Notes: generated by a model from the letters alone, not told the origin. Shown: positions 34,496 through 44,040, numbered from the stretch's first letter. The stretch: DNA of 64,000 nt from Bacillus yapensis (GCF_005280205.1 NZ_SUND01000020.1:32447-96446); one strand, 5' to 3'. Numbers and translations: made by a program.

Positions 34496-35407
34496 CTAGC
34501 TCCAGATCTTCCACCAACTTTTCTTCTTCGATTTTGCTGAAGCAGCTTCTCTAAAGCTTGAAAGCATCCCTTGAAATACTTCTTCACGATGTTGGATTTC
34601 TTCAGTAGACTGCTTCAATTCATGCATAGTGTCCAACAAACTATTCTGATTATCTTCAAGAGCTGATACTAATCTTTCAATTTCCTTCTTGGATTCATTT
34701 AAGTTTCTTGAGATTCTCTTCAAGCTAGCATGATTCTCTTTATTGGATGATTTTGTTGTTTCGGCCACCTTCTTCGAAATTTTTTCGTAAGTATCCTGCG
34801 AAGTCTTCGAAACCTGGTCGGCTAGAATATCGAACGATTCGGAAGTCTGTTCCGAAACATTCAGAATAGCACCTGAGATATCCTGAAGCTCTGCCTTACG
34901 TTTATCATTTGCCCTTTGGATGGACTTTGAAATTTCTTTGATTGAATGAAGTGAGTTTGAAGCTAACTCGTTCTTCAAGTCTTCTACAATTTGCTGCTGA
35001 TTAAAGATAATTTCTTGTCTGATTTCATTGACGAGCTCTTTTTTATACTCATTGATTAACACTTGAAAATCTTCTACTGATGTTGGTGTAGTTTCATTCG
35101 TTTCTATCTTTGCTGGAGGAAGTGAGGTTTCGAACGATTCGGAAGGGGGTTCCGAAACTTCGGAAAAATGTTTTTGTAGTAAGGTACGAATCATTTCTTT
35201 ACTAACATTCTGCTCTCGCATTTCTTTAATTTTCAATAATAGATTGATTTCGTGCTCTGTAAAAAATCTAGCGCCCTGCTTAGTTCTTGGGATGATAAGC
35301 AATCCGTTCAGGTCTTTTTCCCATTGTCGGATGGTCCCAGTCGGGATGTTCACTTTTTTTGAAACTTCCTTAATTGAATAAGCCTTAAGTACTTTATTAT
35401 TTTGCAT
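34496..35407 (-). CDS. MerR-like HTH protein with long coiled coil (RacA/DUF3967-like)
   Basis: 303 residues. Residues ~8-75 form a MerR-type winged helix (YSIKEVSKKVNIPTGTIRQW, then ARFFTEHEINLLLKI). A Pro/Ser-rich linker and ~160 residues of heptad-rich coiled coil follow, and the tail is basic and aromatic (KSKKKSWWKIWS), as if to bind membrane or an acidic partner. This architecture is like the chromosome-anchoring protein RacA and plasmid-type DUF3967 proteins. ATG 35407 follows AAGGGA at 8 nt. A motif VSE-x-x-SESF occurs twice, exactly 100 codons apart. Confidence 0.65.
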   Translation of the reverse strand: MQNNKVLKAYSIKEVSKKVNIPTGTIRQWEKDLNGLLIIPRTKQGARFFTEHEINLLLKIKEMREQNVSKEMIRTLLQKHFSEVSEPPSESFETSLPPAKIETNETTPTSVEDFQVLINEYKKELVNEIRQEIIFNQQQIVEDLKNELASNSLHSIKEISKSIQRANDKRKAELQDISGAILNVSEQTSESFDILADQVSKTSQDTYEKISKKVAETTKSSNKENHASLKRISRNLNESKKEIERLVSALEDNQNSLLDTMHELKQSTEEIQHREEVFQGMLSSFREAASAKSKKKSWWKIWS

Positions 35408-35683
35408 ACTCTCAATCCCTTCAAAGGTTTTAAAATCTATATTCTTTGCAAGGGGTTCCGTTTTCCTGCTATATGACAAAACCTATCAAAAGAAGAAAAG
35501 AATCAGCAAATTATTCACGATTTGATTGGAATCGATTATGCTTAGGTGGAATTTTCAGAAAATATTTCTCGGGAAAGCGCAGGACCTGACATATCCCGCG
35601 CTGTGTATGTCATTTTTTGAATTTTTTATGGGAGAGATAAGAGTAAGATGTCAGATTGTGACGACATGTGTTCAGAGATGGAA

Positions 35684-37171
35684 TCAAAATTTTGGATTAT
35701 AACATACGACACGATTTCGCCCTCCTTTTTTCGCTTCGTATAATGCAAGATCTGCTTTCTCTATCAGTTCTTCTTTGGAGCGAAAAGATATATTTCCCTG
35801 AGTAGCTAACCCCAGGCTTATTGTTATAACTTTATTTTCTGAACTAGGATTAGAAATCTTTAAAGATTCGACCACAGTGCGAATCTTTTCTGCTATTTTA
35901 TGTGATTCTTCATTATTCATACCGATAAGAATGGCAGCAAACTCTTCCCCTCCATACCTAGCAATAAGATGAGGGGACCTAACAATTTCTTTGACGTATG
36001 AAGCAATCGTTTTGAGACATATATCACCAGCTTGATGGCCATATGTATCGTTGTACAGCTTGAAATCATCAATATCAAATAGAATCAGTGATAGAAAGGA
36101 GTGATTGTGAATCGACAGATCCCATTCTATATTTAGTCTTTCATCGAAATAACGCCGATTTGCAACACCTGTGAGACCGTCATTATTTGATAAATAGAGA
36201 AGGGATTGTTCTAATTTTTTTCGTTCAGTAATATCACGACAAACTAGTACCAAACTGGTAACTGTATTATTTTCAATAATTGGGGTTCCGCTAATATCTA
36301 CATCACTCCACGAACCATTTGGAGTACGCCAACGAAATTCTATTCTGAAAGTTTTTTTCTCCTCTACACTACTTCTAAACAAAGACATTACGCTCGATCT
36401 ATCCTCTGGATGAATGAAATTTCCATAAAACTCTGCAGTATATTTTTTCGGCTCAATTCCATAGTTCCGAATTGAAGGGGAAACATAGGTAGTATTTCCT
36501 TCCTTATCAAGAATTGAGACAACATCCGAAATATTATCCGTGATAGCACGGAATTTATCATCGTTTTCTTTGGTTTTTCTTAGTAAATAAAGAGTTTTGC
36601 TTAGGTAATCATGCAAATGGAATATGCAAAAAGCGCTAATACATGAAATGAGTAAAAATGAAAAAACCAATCGATAGGTTTCTCCTTCTAGTAGGATGAC
36701 TCCCACTACAGTTATAGAGAAAAAACAGTAAATGTTCATGTAGATCCATTTATGACGCGTTTTAAGATATGTAGAAATCATTCCACAAACAAGTGACATG
36801 TTAAAAGCATTAATCACTCCTAACATTGTGGAAAAGGACGGTTCATCAAATAGAAAGTAGCGACTGCAAGCGATAACCGCACCTGTTATTAGCGCGGATG
36901 GAATTCCCCCAAATAAAGCACTAATCATAATCGGAAAATGTCGAAGATCAATTAGCACATTATCAACGGTTATTCCATAATGCATGATAATTGAACCAAT
37001 AATGCCATCGACCACAGCAAATATCATTCTTTCTGGTAAAGGGGCATTTGGTTTAATAGCATTAAAATTTTTGAATCTAATTCGATTTCGCATTAAGAAA
37101 TAGATAAGAAAACTTGTGGAAACAAATATTGCAAGATTTGGGATTAAATCTTCAATAATATTAAGGATCAT
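35684..37171 (-). CDS. Membrane diguanylate cyclase: 5TMR-LYT, PAS and GGDEF
   Basis: 495 residues. Six or so N-terminal helices (to ~200) of the 5TM LytS-type receptor group, then a PAS domain (about 210-325: AITDNISDVVSILDKEGNT... and the C-terminal VLVCRDITERKKLEQ), then a GGDEF domain with DGLTGVANRR and the active site RYGGEEFAAIL. The allosteric RxxD site upstream of GGEEF is not present (RSPH). It probably makes cyclic di-GMP in response to a small ligand. The gene is alone on its strand. Confidence 0.92.
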   Translation of the reverse strand: MILNIIEDLIPNLAIFVSTSFLIYFLMRNRIRFKNFNAIKPNAPLPERMIFAVVDGIIGSIIMHYGITVDNVLIDLRHFPIMISALFGGIPSALITGAVIACSRYFLFDEPSFSTMLGVINAFNMSLVCGMISTYLKTRHKWIYMNIYCFFSITVVGVILLEGETYRLVFSFLLISCISAFCIFHLHDYLSKTLYLLRKTKENDDKFRAITDNISDVVSILDKEGNTTYVSPSIRNYGIEPKKYTAEFYGNFIHPEDRSSVMSLFRSSVEEKKTFRIEFRWRTPNGSWSDVDISGTPIIENNTVTSLVLVCRDITERKKLEQSLLYLSNNDGLTGVANRRYFDERLNIEWDLSIHNHSFLSLILFDIDDFKLYNDTYGHQAGDICLKTIASYVKEIVRSPHLIARYGGEEFAAILIGMNNEESHKIAEKIRTVVESLKISNPSSENKVITISLGLATQGNISFRSKEELIEKADLALYEAKKGGRNRVVCYNPKF

Positions 37172-37346
37172 CGAATCACTACTCCAGGAAATCTGATGAA
37201 GGAAGGTGAATTAAATTCTCAATTATTGTAAATAACGGAAATATTATCTGCATTTTTTGGAATTTGAATGCATTTTGTTTTTTTTCTGACAAAAGAAAAA
37301 GTATCATATAGATATAAGATAATATGTCACAAAATGGAGTGTTGAT

Positions 37347-38339
37347 ATGAAAGCTTTAGTTCATGCAGAAATTAATGGATTTGAAGGACTCGCTTATCGA
37401 GAAATTAATGAGGAGCAACCGAAGGCTGGTGAAGTCAGAGTAGCTTTAAAAGGAGCAGGCCTTAATCACCGTGACTTATTTACATTGACTCGCCATAAAA
37501 ATACAGATCCTCCACTTATTATCGGATCCGATGGAGCAGGAATTGTCGACGCAATTGGAGAAGGTGTCACAAATGTGCAAGTGGGAGATAGTGTAATCAT
37601 AAATCCTGGTCTTGGTTGGAAGGAAAATAGTGATGCACCCCCAGCGGACTTTGAGATAGTAGGTCTTCCTTTCCACGGTACTTTCGCTGAAAAAATTGTT
37701 ATTCCAGCTGAAAATGCTGTACATAAACCTGAATTTTTATCTTGGGAGGAGGCAAGTGTCTTATCACTAGCTGCTCTGACTGGATACCGCGCGCTTTTTA
37801 CGAGAGGAAAACTACAAGCGGGAATGAAAGTATTAATTCCGGGAATCGGGAGTGGAGTCGCAACTTTTCTATTGCAATTTGCAAAAGCTGCCGGAGCAAC
37901 AGTTTATGTTACTTCGCGTTCTAAGGAGAAGTGCATGAAAGCCCTTGAACTAGGAGCTGATAAAGCTTTTGATAGTAATGTCGATTGGACAGCTGAGCTC
38001 GTGGGAGAAAAGATGGATCTTATTATTGAATCTGTAGGTGCAGCTACTTTTAATAAATCATTAGACCAGCTTCGACCAGGAGGAACGATCGTTACCTTCG
38101 GTGCATCAGCAGGAGATGTAGTAGAATTTGATTTACGTAGATTCTTCTATGGGCAATTTAATCTGCTTGGTTCCACCATGGGAAGTGGGGAAGAATATCT
38201 AGAGATGCTTCAATTTATTGAGAAACATGAAATCAAGCCTATCATTGATCGAACCTATCACCTTAGCGAATTTAAAGAAGCCTTTGAAAGAATGGAAAAA
38301 GCAGAGCAACTTGGAAAAATAGGATTTTCGATAGTATAA
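37347..38339 (+). CDS. Zinc-binding alcohol dehydrogenase-like oxidoreductase (YogA-like)
   Basis: A 330-residue medium-chain dehydrogenase/reductase. GAGLNHRDLFTLT, LIIGSDGAGIVDAIGEGV and the Rossmann loop IPGIGSGVATFLLQFAKAAGA are present. The pattern of zinc ligands is incomplete, consistent with quinone-oxidoreductase-like members. It resembles B. subtilis YogA. Substrate unknown. ATG 37347 has GGAG 7-8 nt upstream. Confidence 0.85.
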   Translation: MKALVHAEINGFEGLAYREINEEQPKAGEVRVALKGAGLNHRDLFTLTRHKNTDPPLIIGSDGAGIVDAIGEGVTNVQVGDSVIINPGLGWKENSDAPPADFEIVGLPFHGTFAEKIVIPAENAVHKPEFLSWEEASVLSLAALTGYRALFTRGKLQAGMKVLIPGIGSGVATFLLQFAKAAGATVYVTSRSKEKCMKALELGADKAFDSNVDWTAELVGEKMDLIIESVGAATFNKSLDQLRPGGTIVTFGASAGDVVEFDLRRFFYGQFNLLGSTMGSGEEYLEMLQFIEKHEIKPIIDRTYHLSEFKEAFERMEKAEQLGKIGFSIV

Positions 38340-38432
38340 GATAAGAGGAGATACTTCCTCTTGTTTTTTTAATAGACATTAACAGAAAATTCAATTTAAT
38401 GATGTTTTTAAAACTGCATATGAAAGGAATTT

Positions 38433-39230
38433 ATGAATATGGTCATCTCTTTAAAAAATGTTGCATTAAAGCGAAATGGCTCTACGATACTAGATGATAT
38501 AAATTGGCAAGTTGAACGAGGTGAACATTGGGTACTTTTTGGGTTAAACGGGGCAGGGAAAACGGCGTTGTTAAATCTTTTGAATGGCTACCATTATCCA
38601 ACGAATGGAGAAGTATACGTTTTAGGTAAGCAGTTTGGGAAAGTCGATATTCGAGAATATATTCGTAGAAAAATAGGACTCGTTTCTTCCTCATTACAGG
38701 AACGATTTTACAGAGAAGATAGTGCCTATGAGATTGTCTTAAGTGGAGCTTTTACGTCGATTGGACTTTATGAAACTCCAAATGATGAAATGCGTAAAAA
38801 GGCAATATCCTTGTTGAAAGAGCTTGGTAGTCTTGAATACGCTGATCGAGACTACGAAACGTTGTCTCAAGGAGAGCGTCAAAGGATTTTAATTGCTCGT
38901 GCTTTAATGAATGATCCTGAAATTCTCATTCTTGATGAACCGACGAATGGACTTGATTTTATCGCAAGAGAACATTTATTAGAGGTTATTGAAAAAATTG
39001 CTCTGCAGCCAAATGGTCCAACCCTTATCTATGTCACTCATCATGTTGAAGAAATATTACCAGCCTTTACGAAGACTCTTTTATTAAAAAAGGGAGAAGT
39101 ATTCTCTCAAGGTAACACCTATCAAATCCTTTCAGAAAATGTATTATCGGAGTTTCTTGGAATAGAGGTTGAGGTGATATGGAGAAATAAGAGGCCGTTG
39201 TTAACGAAAAAGGAAAAGAGTATGTCTTAG
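38433..39230 (+). CDS. ABC transporter ATP-binding protein (YlmA-like)
   Basis: A 265-residue ABC ATPase: Walker A GLNGAGKTALL, signature LSQGERQRILIARAL, Walker B ILILDEPTNGLD, switch His in VTHHVEEI. Length and sequence style match B. subtilis YlmA, an ATPase without an adjacent permease; here too no permease gene is next to it. Its transport partner, if any, is unknown. AAAGGA precedes ATG 38433. Confidence 0.85.
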   Translation: MNMVISLKNVALKRNGSTILDDINWQVERGEHWVLFGLNGAGKTALLNLLNGYHYPTNGEVYVLGKQFGKVDIREYIRRKIGLVSSSLQERFYREDSAYEIVLSGAFTSIGLYETPNDEMRKKAISLLKELGSLEYADRDYETLSQGERQRILIARALMNDPEILILDEPTNGLDFIAREHLLEVIEKIALQPNGPTLIYVTHHVEEILPAFTKTLLLKKGEVFSQGNTYQILSENVLSEFLGIEVEVIWRNKRPLLTKKEKSMS

Positions 39231-39362
39231 GAAGCATAGCATTTACAGGCTTCCCTTTGTCATATAGTGTTTGTAAGTTATTGAATTGTCTTTTATTCAG
39301 GAACTTCTCACGATAATTGCGGAAATCACACAATAAGGCAATCACCAAGAAATCAAAAAGAA

Positions 39363-39412
39363 AAAGCTGTGATCAAAAAGTTGATTTTTAACAACCTTTT
39401 GACACAGCTTTC
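39363..39412. terminator. Bidirectional terminator between ylmA-like and MFS genes
   Basis: AAAGCTGTG pairs with CACAGCTTT, with an inner AAAAAGTTG/CAACCTTTT stem. It lies between converging genes. Confidence 0.75.
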
Positions 39413-39414
39413 TC

Positions 39415-40599
39415 TTAGCCTCTACTTTTTCTTAAAATAATCAAATATAGAAGGATAGAAACGAATACTGATACGGCAGAGATAAGGTAGATGCTGCTGT
39501 ATCCAAAGAAGAATGCGATTTGCCCAAAACAGATCGCACCAATTCCGACACCTAAATCAAAGAAAGAGAAAAAGGTTGCATTTGCCATTCCTCTTCTATG
39601 GACAGGTGCATCCTTCACCGACCATGCCTGCAATGCTGGCTGAACAGTACCAAAGCCTAATCCATACATAATTCCAGCTAAGAAGAGGATAGGACTATTT
39701 GGCAACCACCACAAAAGAAGCATGGCAATTATTACCATTGCCGTCCCTGGAATAAATACGGCTTGATGCCCTTTTTTATCGTAGAGCTTTCCAGCAAATG
39801 TTCGGGATAAGAGTAAAGCTAGAGCATAAAAAAGGAAATACCATTCAATTCCGCTTACATCATTCTGAGTAGCATAAATAGGTAAGAATGAAGCAATTCC
39901 CCCAAAAGTCACCGTGATAAAAAAGAGTAATAGAGAAGGTGGAATCGCTGTTTTTTCAAATAGATCCCACTTTTTTTGCGGGATATTCACCGGTTCAACC
40001 TTCTTATAATGAATCAGTGATGAAAAAATAAGTGCAACTAAACCAAGAACTGCACAAATTAGAAAGATCTGTGTGAAGGATATTTTTCCAGCCAAGGCAA
40101 GTCCGAGTGTTGGTCCAATGGCAAGTGCAATATTCCCTGATAGTCCATAGTAGCCCATTCCTTCCCCGCGTTTATGGACTGGAATTAAATCAGTAGCAAT
40201 GGTTCCAGAAGCTGTTGTTGAATAGCCCCAACCAACCCCTTGCACCATTCTCATAATAAAAAGGAAAACTAAACTATGAATAAGACCGTAGGAACCAACG
40301 GAGAGTACAAATATGCTGAGACCGATAGCGTATACAAACCGTCTTCCTCGTGTTTCAAGTGCTTTTCCTGCAAAGGGTCTAACGAGAAGCGCAGAAAATG
40401 TAAAAATTCCAACGACAATACCAATTAATTGATCGTTTCCACCTAACTCTTCAACAAATAGAGGGAGCGTCGGCAAAGTCATTTGGAATCCGAGAAAGAT
40501 AAAAAAGTTAGATAGTACAATTAATGTAAAATCTTTTGTCCAAATCTTATCAGATTGAAATTGACCTTGCGGCGAATCCTTCGCCATAGATTGACTCAT
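39415..40599 (-). CDS. MFS transporter
   Basis: A 394-residue major facilitator protein with 12 hydrophobic segments. ATFTFSALLVRPFAGKALETRGRR-like motif A (RPFAGKALETRGRR) follows helix 2, and VQGVGWGYSTTASGT marks helix 4-5 in the drug-efflux style. I chose ATG 40599 since AAAGGAG is 5 nt upstream; the frame continues to 40680 without a ribosome site. The substrate cannot be predicted. Confidence 0.87.
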   Translation of the reverse strand: MSQSMAKDSPQGQFQSDKIWTKDFTLIVLSNFFIFLGFQMTLPTLPLFVEELGGNDQLIGIVVGIFTFSALLVRPFAGKALETRGRRFVYAIGLSIFVLSVGSYGLIHSLVFLFIMRMVQGVGWGYSTTASGTIATDLIPVHKRGEGMGYYGLSGNIALAIGPTLGLALAGKISFTQIFLICAVLGLVALIFSSLIHYKKVEPVNIPQKKWDLFEKTAIPPSLLLFFITVTFGGIASFLPIYATQNDVSGIEWYFLFYALALLLSRTFAGKLYDKKGHQAVFIPGTAMVIIAMLLLWWLPNSPILFLAGIMYGLGFGTVQPALQAWSVKDAPVHRRGMANATFFSFFDLGVGIGAICFGQIAFFFGYSSIYLISAVSVFVSILLYLIILRKSRG

Positions 40600-40748
40600 A
40601 ATGACTCCTTTCAAAATATAACCGATAAAATATTTAGTAACACTAAGTATTATATTACCTGGAAATTTTAAAATATCCATCTATTTGTGCTTTAAAAATT
40701 CGAGTCTTTCCCAAAAGCACAAATGTACTTAACAGAGAGAAAAAACTC

Positions 40749-40777
40749 TTGATTCTTTTACTATTTAGAGTGATAAT
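40749..40777 (+). promoter_or_regulatory. Sigma-A promoter of the aspartokinase gene
   Basis: TTGATT (40749-40754), 17 bp, GATAAT (40772-40777). No lysine riboswitch is visible in the short leader. Confidence 0.6.
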
Positions 40778-40829
40778 AAATACTAAATTTTAGGAAGTGT
40801 GAATAAAAAATAAACGAGGGATGTCTGTC

Positions 40830-42191
40830 ATGAAGGTAGTCAAGTTTGGAGGCTCTTCATTAGCCACAGCGGCGCAATTTGAAAAGGTGTTAAATATCGT
40901 CGTTTCCGATCCAGCGCGCAAATTTGTTGTTGTTTCTGCGCCGGGGAAAAGATTCGTGCAAGATATCAAAGTAACGGATCTATTAATCGAATGTGCTGAA
41001 AAGACAATAAACGGTGAAAATAACCATGAGCTTATTGAAGCCGTGCTCGAAAGATATCGGAATATTGCCGATGAACTTAAGCTACCTATCGAATTCATTC
41101 AGGAACTACACAAAGATCTTTTAGAGCTTTTAAATAGAGATATTACAAATAAAAATCGCTTTTTAGATGCAGTAAAAGCAAGTGGAGAAGATATGAATGC
41201 TAAGCTAGTAGCAAAGTTTTTTCAAAGCAGAGGAATTGACGCATCATATTTTAGTCCAAAAGATGCTGGCCTTCTCGTCAGTGACGAATCAGGAAATGCA
41301 CAAGTACTGCCTGAATCCTATGAGCGTTTGTACACTTTAAGAAAAATACCAGGTATCATCATTTTTCCTGGCTTTTTTGGTTATACGAAAAATGGAGAAG
41401 TGGCAACCTTCTCAAGAAGTGGTTCGGATATTACTGGGGCGATTTTAGCAAATGGACTTAAAGCGGACTTATATGAAAACTTTACTGATGTCGATGCGGT
41501 ATATTCGGTTAATCCAATGATTGTTCATCATCCAGTTGAAATACGAGAGTTAACCTATCGGGAGATGCGGGAGTTAAGCTATGCCGGCTTTTCTGTTTTT
41601 CATGATGAGGCCCTAATTCCAGCGTTTCGTGCTGGAATTACTGTCAATGTAAAGAATACCAACAATCCAACAGCACCAGGTACAAAAATTGTCCATAAAA
41701 GAGATAATACAAATGGGCCTGTTGTGGGAATTGCTAGTGACAAAGGTTTTTGTAGTATTTATGTGAGTAAGTACTTAATGAATAGAGAAGTGGGCTTTGG
41801 TCGAAAGTTATTGGCGATTTTAGAGGAATATGGAATTTCCTATGAACATACACCATCAGGGATTGACGACATTAGTGTCATCTTGAGGCAAAATCAAATG
41901 GATCAATACACAGAGCAGGACATTTTGGAACGAATCAAAACAGAATTACTAGCAGATGAGGTGAAAATTGAGCATGACCTTGCACTTATTATGCTAGTTG
42001 GTGAAGAAATGAAACAAAATGTTGGCACGGCTGCTCGAGCTACAAAAGCACTGGCAAATGCAGGAGTCAATATTGAAATGATTAATCAAGGATCCTCAGA
42101 GGTAAGCATGATGTTTGGGGTTAAGCAAGCAAGTGAAAGAAAAGCTGTCAAAGCGATTTATGAAGAATTTTTTGCGGTGGTTCCAGTTTAG
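40830..42191 (+). CDS. thrD: Aspartate kinase III (YclM/ThrD type)
   Basis: A 453-residue aspartokinase. The N-terminus MKVVKFGGSSLATAAQFEKV and VVVSAPGKR, the catalytic TFSRSGSDITGAILANGL block and FTDVDAVYSVNP belong to the kinase domain. Two ACT domains close the protein (ASDKGFCSIYVSKY and LIMLVGEEMKQNVGTAARAT). Sequence start and length match B. subtilis YclM (ThrD), the lysine/threonine-sensitive isozyme. It phosphorylates aspartate in the aspartate family pathway. GAGGG is 9 nt before ATG 40830; ATG 40821 abuts it. Confidence 0.9.
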   Translation: MKVVKFGGSSLATAAQFEKVLNIVVSDPARKFVVVSAPGKRFVQDIKVTDLLIECAEKTINGENNHELIEAVLERYRNIADELKLPIEFIQELHKDLLELLNRDITNKNRFLDAVKASGEDMNAKLVAKFFQSRGIDASYFSPKDAGLLVSDESGNAQVLPESYERLYTLRKIPGIIIFPGFFGYTKNGEVATFSRSGSDITGAILANGLKADLYENFTDVDAVYSVNPMIVHHPVEIRELTYREMRELSYAGFSVFHDEALIPAFRAGITVNVKNTNNPTAPGTKIVHKRDNTNGPVVGIASDKGFCSIYVSKYLMNREVGFGRKLLAILEEYGISYEHTPSGIDDISVILRQNQMDQYTEQDILERIKTELLADEVKIEHDLALIMLVGEEMKQNVGTAARATKALANAGVNIEMINQGSSEVSMMFGVKQASERKAVKAIYEEFFAVVPV

Positions 42192-42208
42192 TTTAGTGGA
42201 AGGGCGAA

Positions 42209-42246
42209 GAAAGACAACACGTGGATTTGTTCGTGTTGTCTTTTCG
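42209..42246 (+). terminator. Terminator of the aspartokinase gene
   Basis: GAAAGACAACACG pairs with CGTGTTGTCTTTTC around a 10-nt loop; T-run TTTTCG. Confidence 0.85.
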
Positions 42247-42319
42247 TTTTTAGCGGCATATCAACGGTGCCAAGCTTTAAGGTAAAATACGGCCATAGAC
42301 TATGTAACGTTACAACAAT

Positions 42320-42493
42320 TTAGCTAGAAACACTTCTTTCAATTGCGCTGTCCCAGTCAGGAAAATAGTGAAGCGCGCTTCGCATAAGGTGTGGGTTCAT
42401 TTTTTTGATATGCTTCTTACTCAAGTTTGCCCCACTAGAATTTAAGCGTTTAATTTCTTCAAGTACCTCAGCAGAACTCATTGTAACATCCAT
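42320..42493 (-). CDS. Small hypothetical protein, 57 residues
   Basis: A short frame with AAGGAGGGC upstream of ATG 42493. The product (MDVTMSSAEVLEEIKRLNSS then LSKKHIKKMNPHLMRSALHY) is helical and basic, ending in FPDWDSAIERS. That tail resembles the L...A...F-x-x-W-x-x-A-I repeat seen in several Bacillus small proteins and homing-type DNA-binding modules, but I do not recognise a family. It converges on the aspartokinase gene. Confidence 0.6.
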   Translation of the reverse strand: MDVTMSSAEVLEEIKRLNSSGANLSKKHIKKMNPHLMRSALHYFPDWDSAIERSVSS

Positions 42494-42715
42494 TCTTCCA
42501 TGCCCTCCTTTCCTATCAAATCATCTATAGAATCACCTTCTGAATAAAATTTATACATATTTCTGTATTTTTAGTTAAAGGAGTTCCGATAAAATGATCC
42601 ATTTTTATCGTTTTTTTGCTGTTATATGTAAGAAATCTGCTTATAATTGAGATAGATATGTTTAAAAATGTTCGTATTCTTAATTCTATTTACATAAAGG
42701 GAAGGAACAAGACCA

Positions 42716-43915
42716 TTGACGGAAAAATTATATTATCAAGATGTATGCCAAAAAGAATTTACAGCAAGAGGACTCTATCAAAAGCAAGATGAAGCAGGAA
42801 ATTGGTTTGTAGTTTTATCGGAGACAACTTTTTATCCAACAGGAGGTGGACAGCCTCATGATACTGGTACACTGAATGGTGAACTAGTAACGAACGTAGA
42901 AGAAGCGGACGGTGAAATTCGTCATTATGTAGAAAAGAAGCTTGATCAAATCGAAGAAATTAAAGGAATCATTGATTGGGATAGAAGGTTTGAACACATG
43001 CAACAGCATACTGGTCAGCATATTTTGACTGCAGCTTTTGTTGAGCTTTTTGGGTTTGAGACAGTTAGTTTTCATCTCGGTCAAGATACAGCTACGATTG
43101 ATATTACTACGAATGCTTTAACAGAAGACATATTGCAGAAAGTAGAGCAACGAGCAAACGAAATTATCCTTGAAAATCGTCCGATTGAAACGAAATGGGT
43201 CACAAAGGAAGAGGCCCTTCAATACAACTTACGAAAGAAACTATCGGTAACGGAGAATATTCGTTTGGTGATAATTCCTGACTATGACTACAACGGTTGT
43301 GGAGGGACGCATCCAACTACAACTGGGCAAGTTAGTGTCTTGAAAATATTAGATTGGGAAAAACAAAAGGATAAAACCCGTGTTCAATTTATTTGTGGAA
43401 ATAGAGTGTTAAAGCATCTGCATTTCAAACATACCACAACTACTGAATTAAGCAGATTGTTAAGTGTTCCTGAAGGGGAATTACCGACTGCCACACATAA
43501 GCTACTTGAAGCGAACAAAGTTTTAGGAAAAACGATTGACGGGCTCCGAGAGGAACTTCTACAGTATGAGGCTAATGAATTAATCGCTGCTGCAAGTGTC
43601 TTGGATGGAGAAAAGATGGTTACAAAAATATTTCAAAATCGGACGATTCAAGAGCTACAAAAGCTTGCTAGATTATTGACAAATCAAGTAGAAAAAATAA
43701 ATGTCTTCTTTATTACAGAGAACGGTGAGCAGTTGCAATTCGTCTGCCTTCGAGATAAGGAAGCTAGCATTAATATGAAAGTGGTAGTTCAGCAAATCTT
43801 ACCTCTCGTCGAAGGTAAAGGTGGAGGCAATGAAACAGCAGCACAAGGCGGAGGAAAAGCGATAATTTCTGGCGAAGAGCTCTTAAAACAAATCAAGAAT
43901 TTTGTCGGTGAATGA
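42716..43915 (+). CDS. AlaX-type alanyl-tRNA editing protein (long form)
   Basis: A 399-residue protein with the AlaRS editing domain: FYPTGGGQPHDTGTL, zinc ligands in MQQHTGQHILTAAF (HxxxH) and in GCGGTHPTTTGQV (C and H). The C-terminal half has a coiled region and a DHHA1-like end with GKGGGNETAAQGGG. AlaX-L proteins hydrolyse Ser- or Gly-mischarged tRNA-Ala in trans. Start TTG 42716 follows AAGGGAAGGA. Confidence 0.9.
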   Translation: MTEKLYYQDVCQKEFTARGLYQKQDEAGNWFVVLSETTFYPTGGGQPHDTGTLNGELVTNVEEADGEIRHYVEKKLDQIEEIKGIIDWDRRFEHMQQHTGQHILTAAFVELFGFETVSFHLGQDTATIDITTNALTEDILQKVEQRANEIILENRPIETKWVTKEEALQYNLRKKLSVTENIRLVIIPDYDYNGCGGTHPTTTGQVSVLKILDWEKQKDKTRVQFICGNRVLKHLHFKHTTTTELSRLLSVPEGELPTATHKLLEANKVLGKTIDGLREELLQYEANELIAAASVLDGEKMVTKIFQNRTIQELQKLARLLTNQVEKINVFFITENGEQLQFVCLRDKEASINMKVVVQQILPLVEGKGGGNETAAQGGGKAIISGEELLKQIKNFVGE

Positions 43916-43924
43916 CTATTTAGG

Positions 43925-43978
43925 GCTTGAGTGTAACACTCAAGCTCGTTCTATTATGGCCAATTTGGACATAATAGA
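43925..43978. other. Hairpin followed by a 27-29 bp near-perfect dyad
   Basis: A terminator-like stem GCTTGAGTG/CACTCAAGC (43925-43945) ends the alaX transcript but lacks a T-run. Just after it, CTATTATGGCCAA (43951-43963) and TTGGACATAATAG (43965-43977) form a dyad with one mismatch around a single central base, extended by one T-A pair. It is too symmetric and T-poor for a terminator and looks like a protein-binding site. Confidence 0.5.
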
Positions 43979-44040
43979 GTTGGGATATTCGAAGAAGAGA
44001 TAGGAAGAAAATTTGACATTCCTAATTCCTTTTAATAAAA

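Noticed and set aside
35592..35620. TGACATA/TATGTCA hairpin followed by T6 as a plus-strand terminator
   Set aside because: No plus-strand gene lies upstream; on the minus strand it lacks a T-run.
39240..39348. Minus-strand frame reading LLCDFRNYREKFLNKRQFNN
   Set aside because: It looks coding-like but has no ribosome site, no start of good context, and overlaps the end of the ylmA-like gene; possibly a relic, not supportable as a gene.
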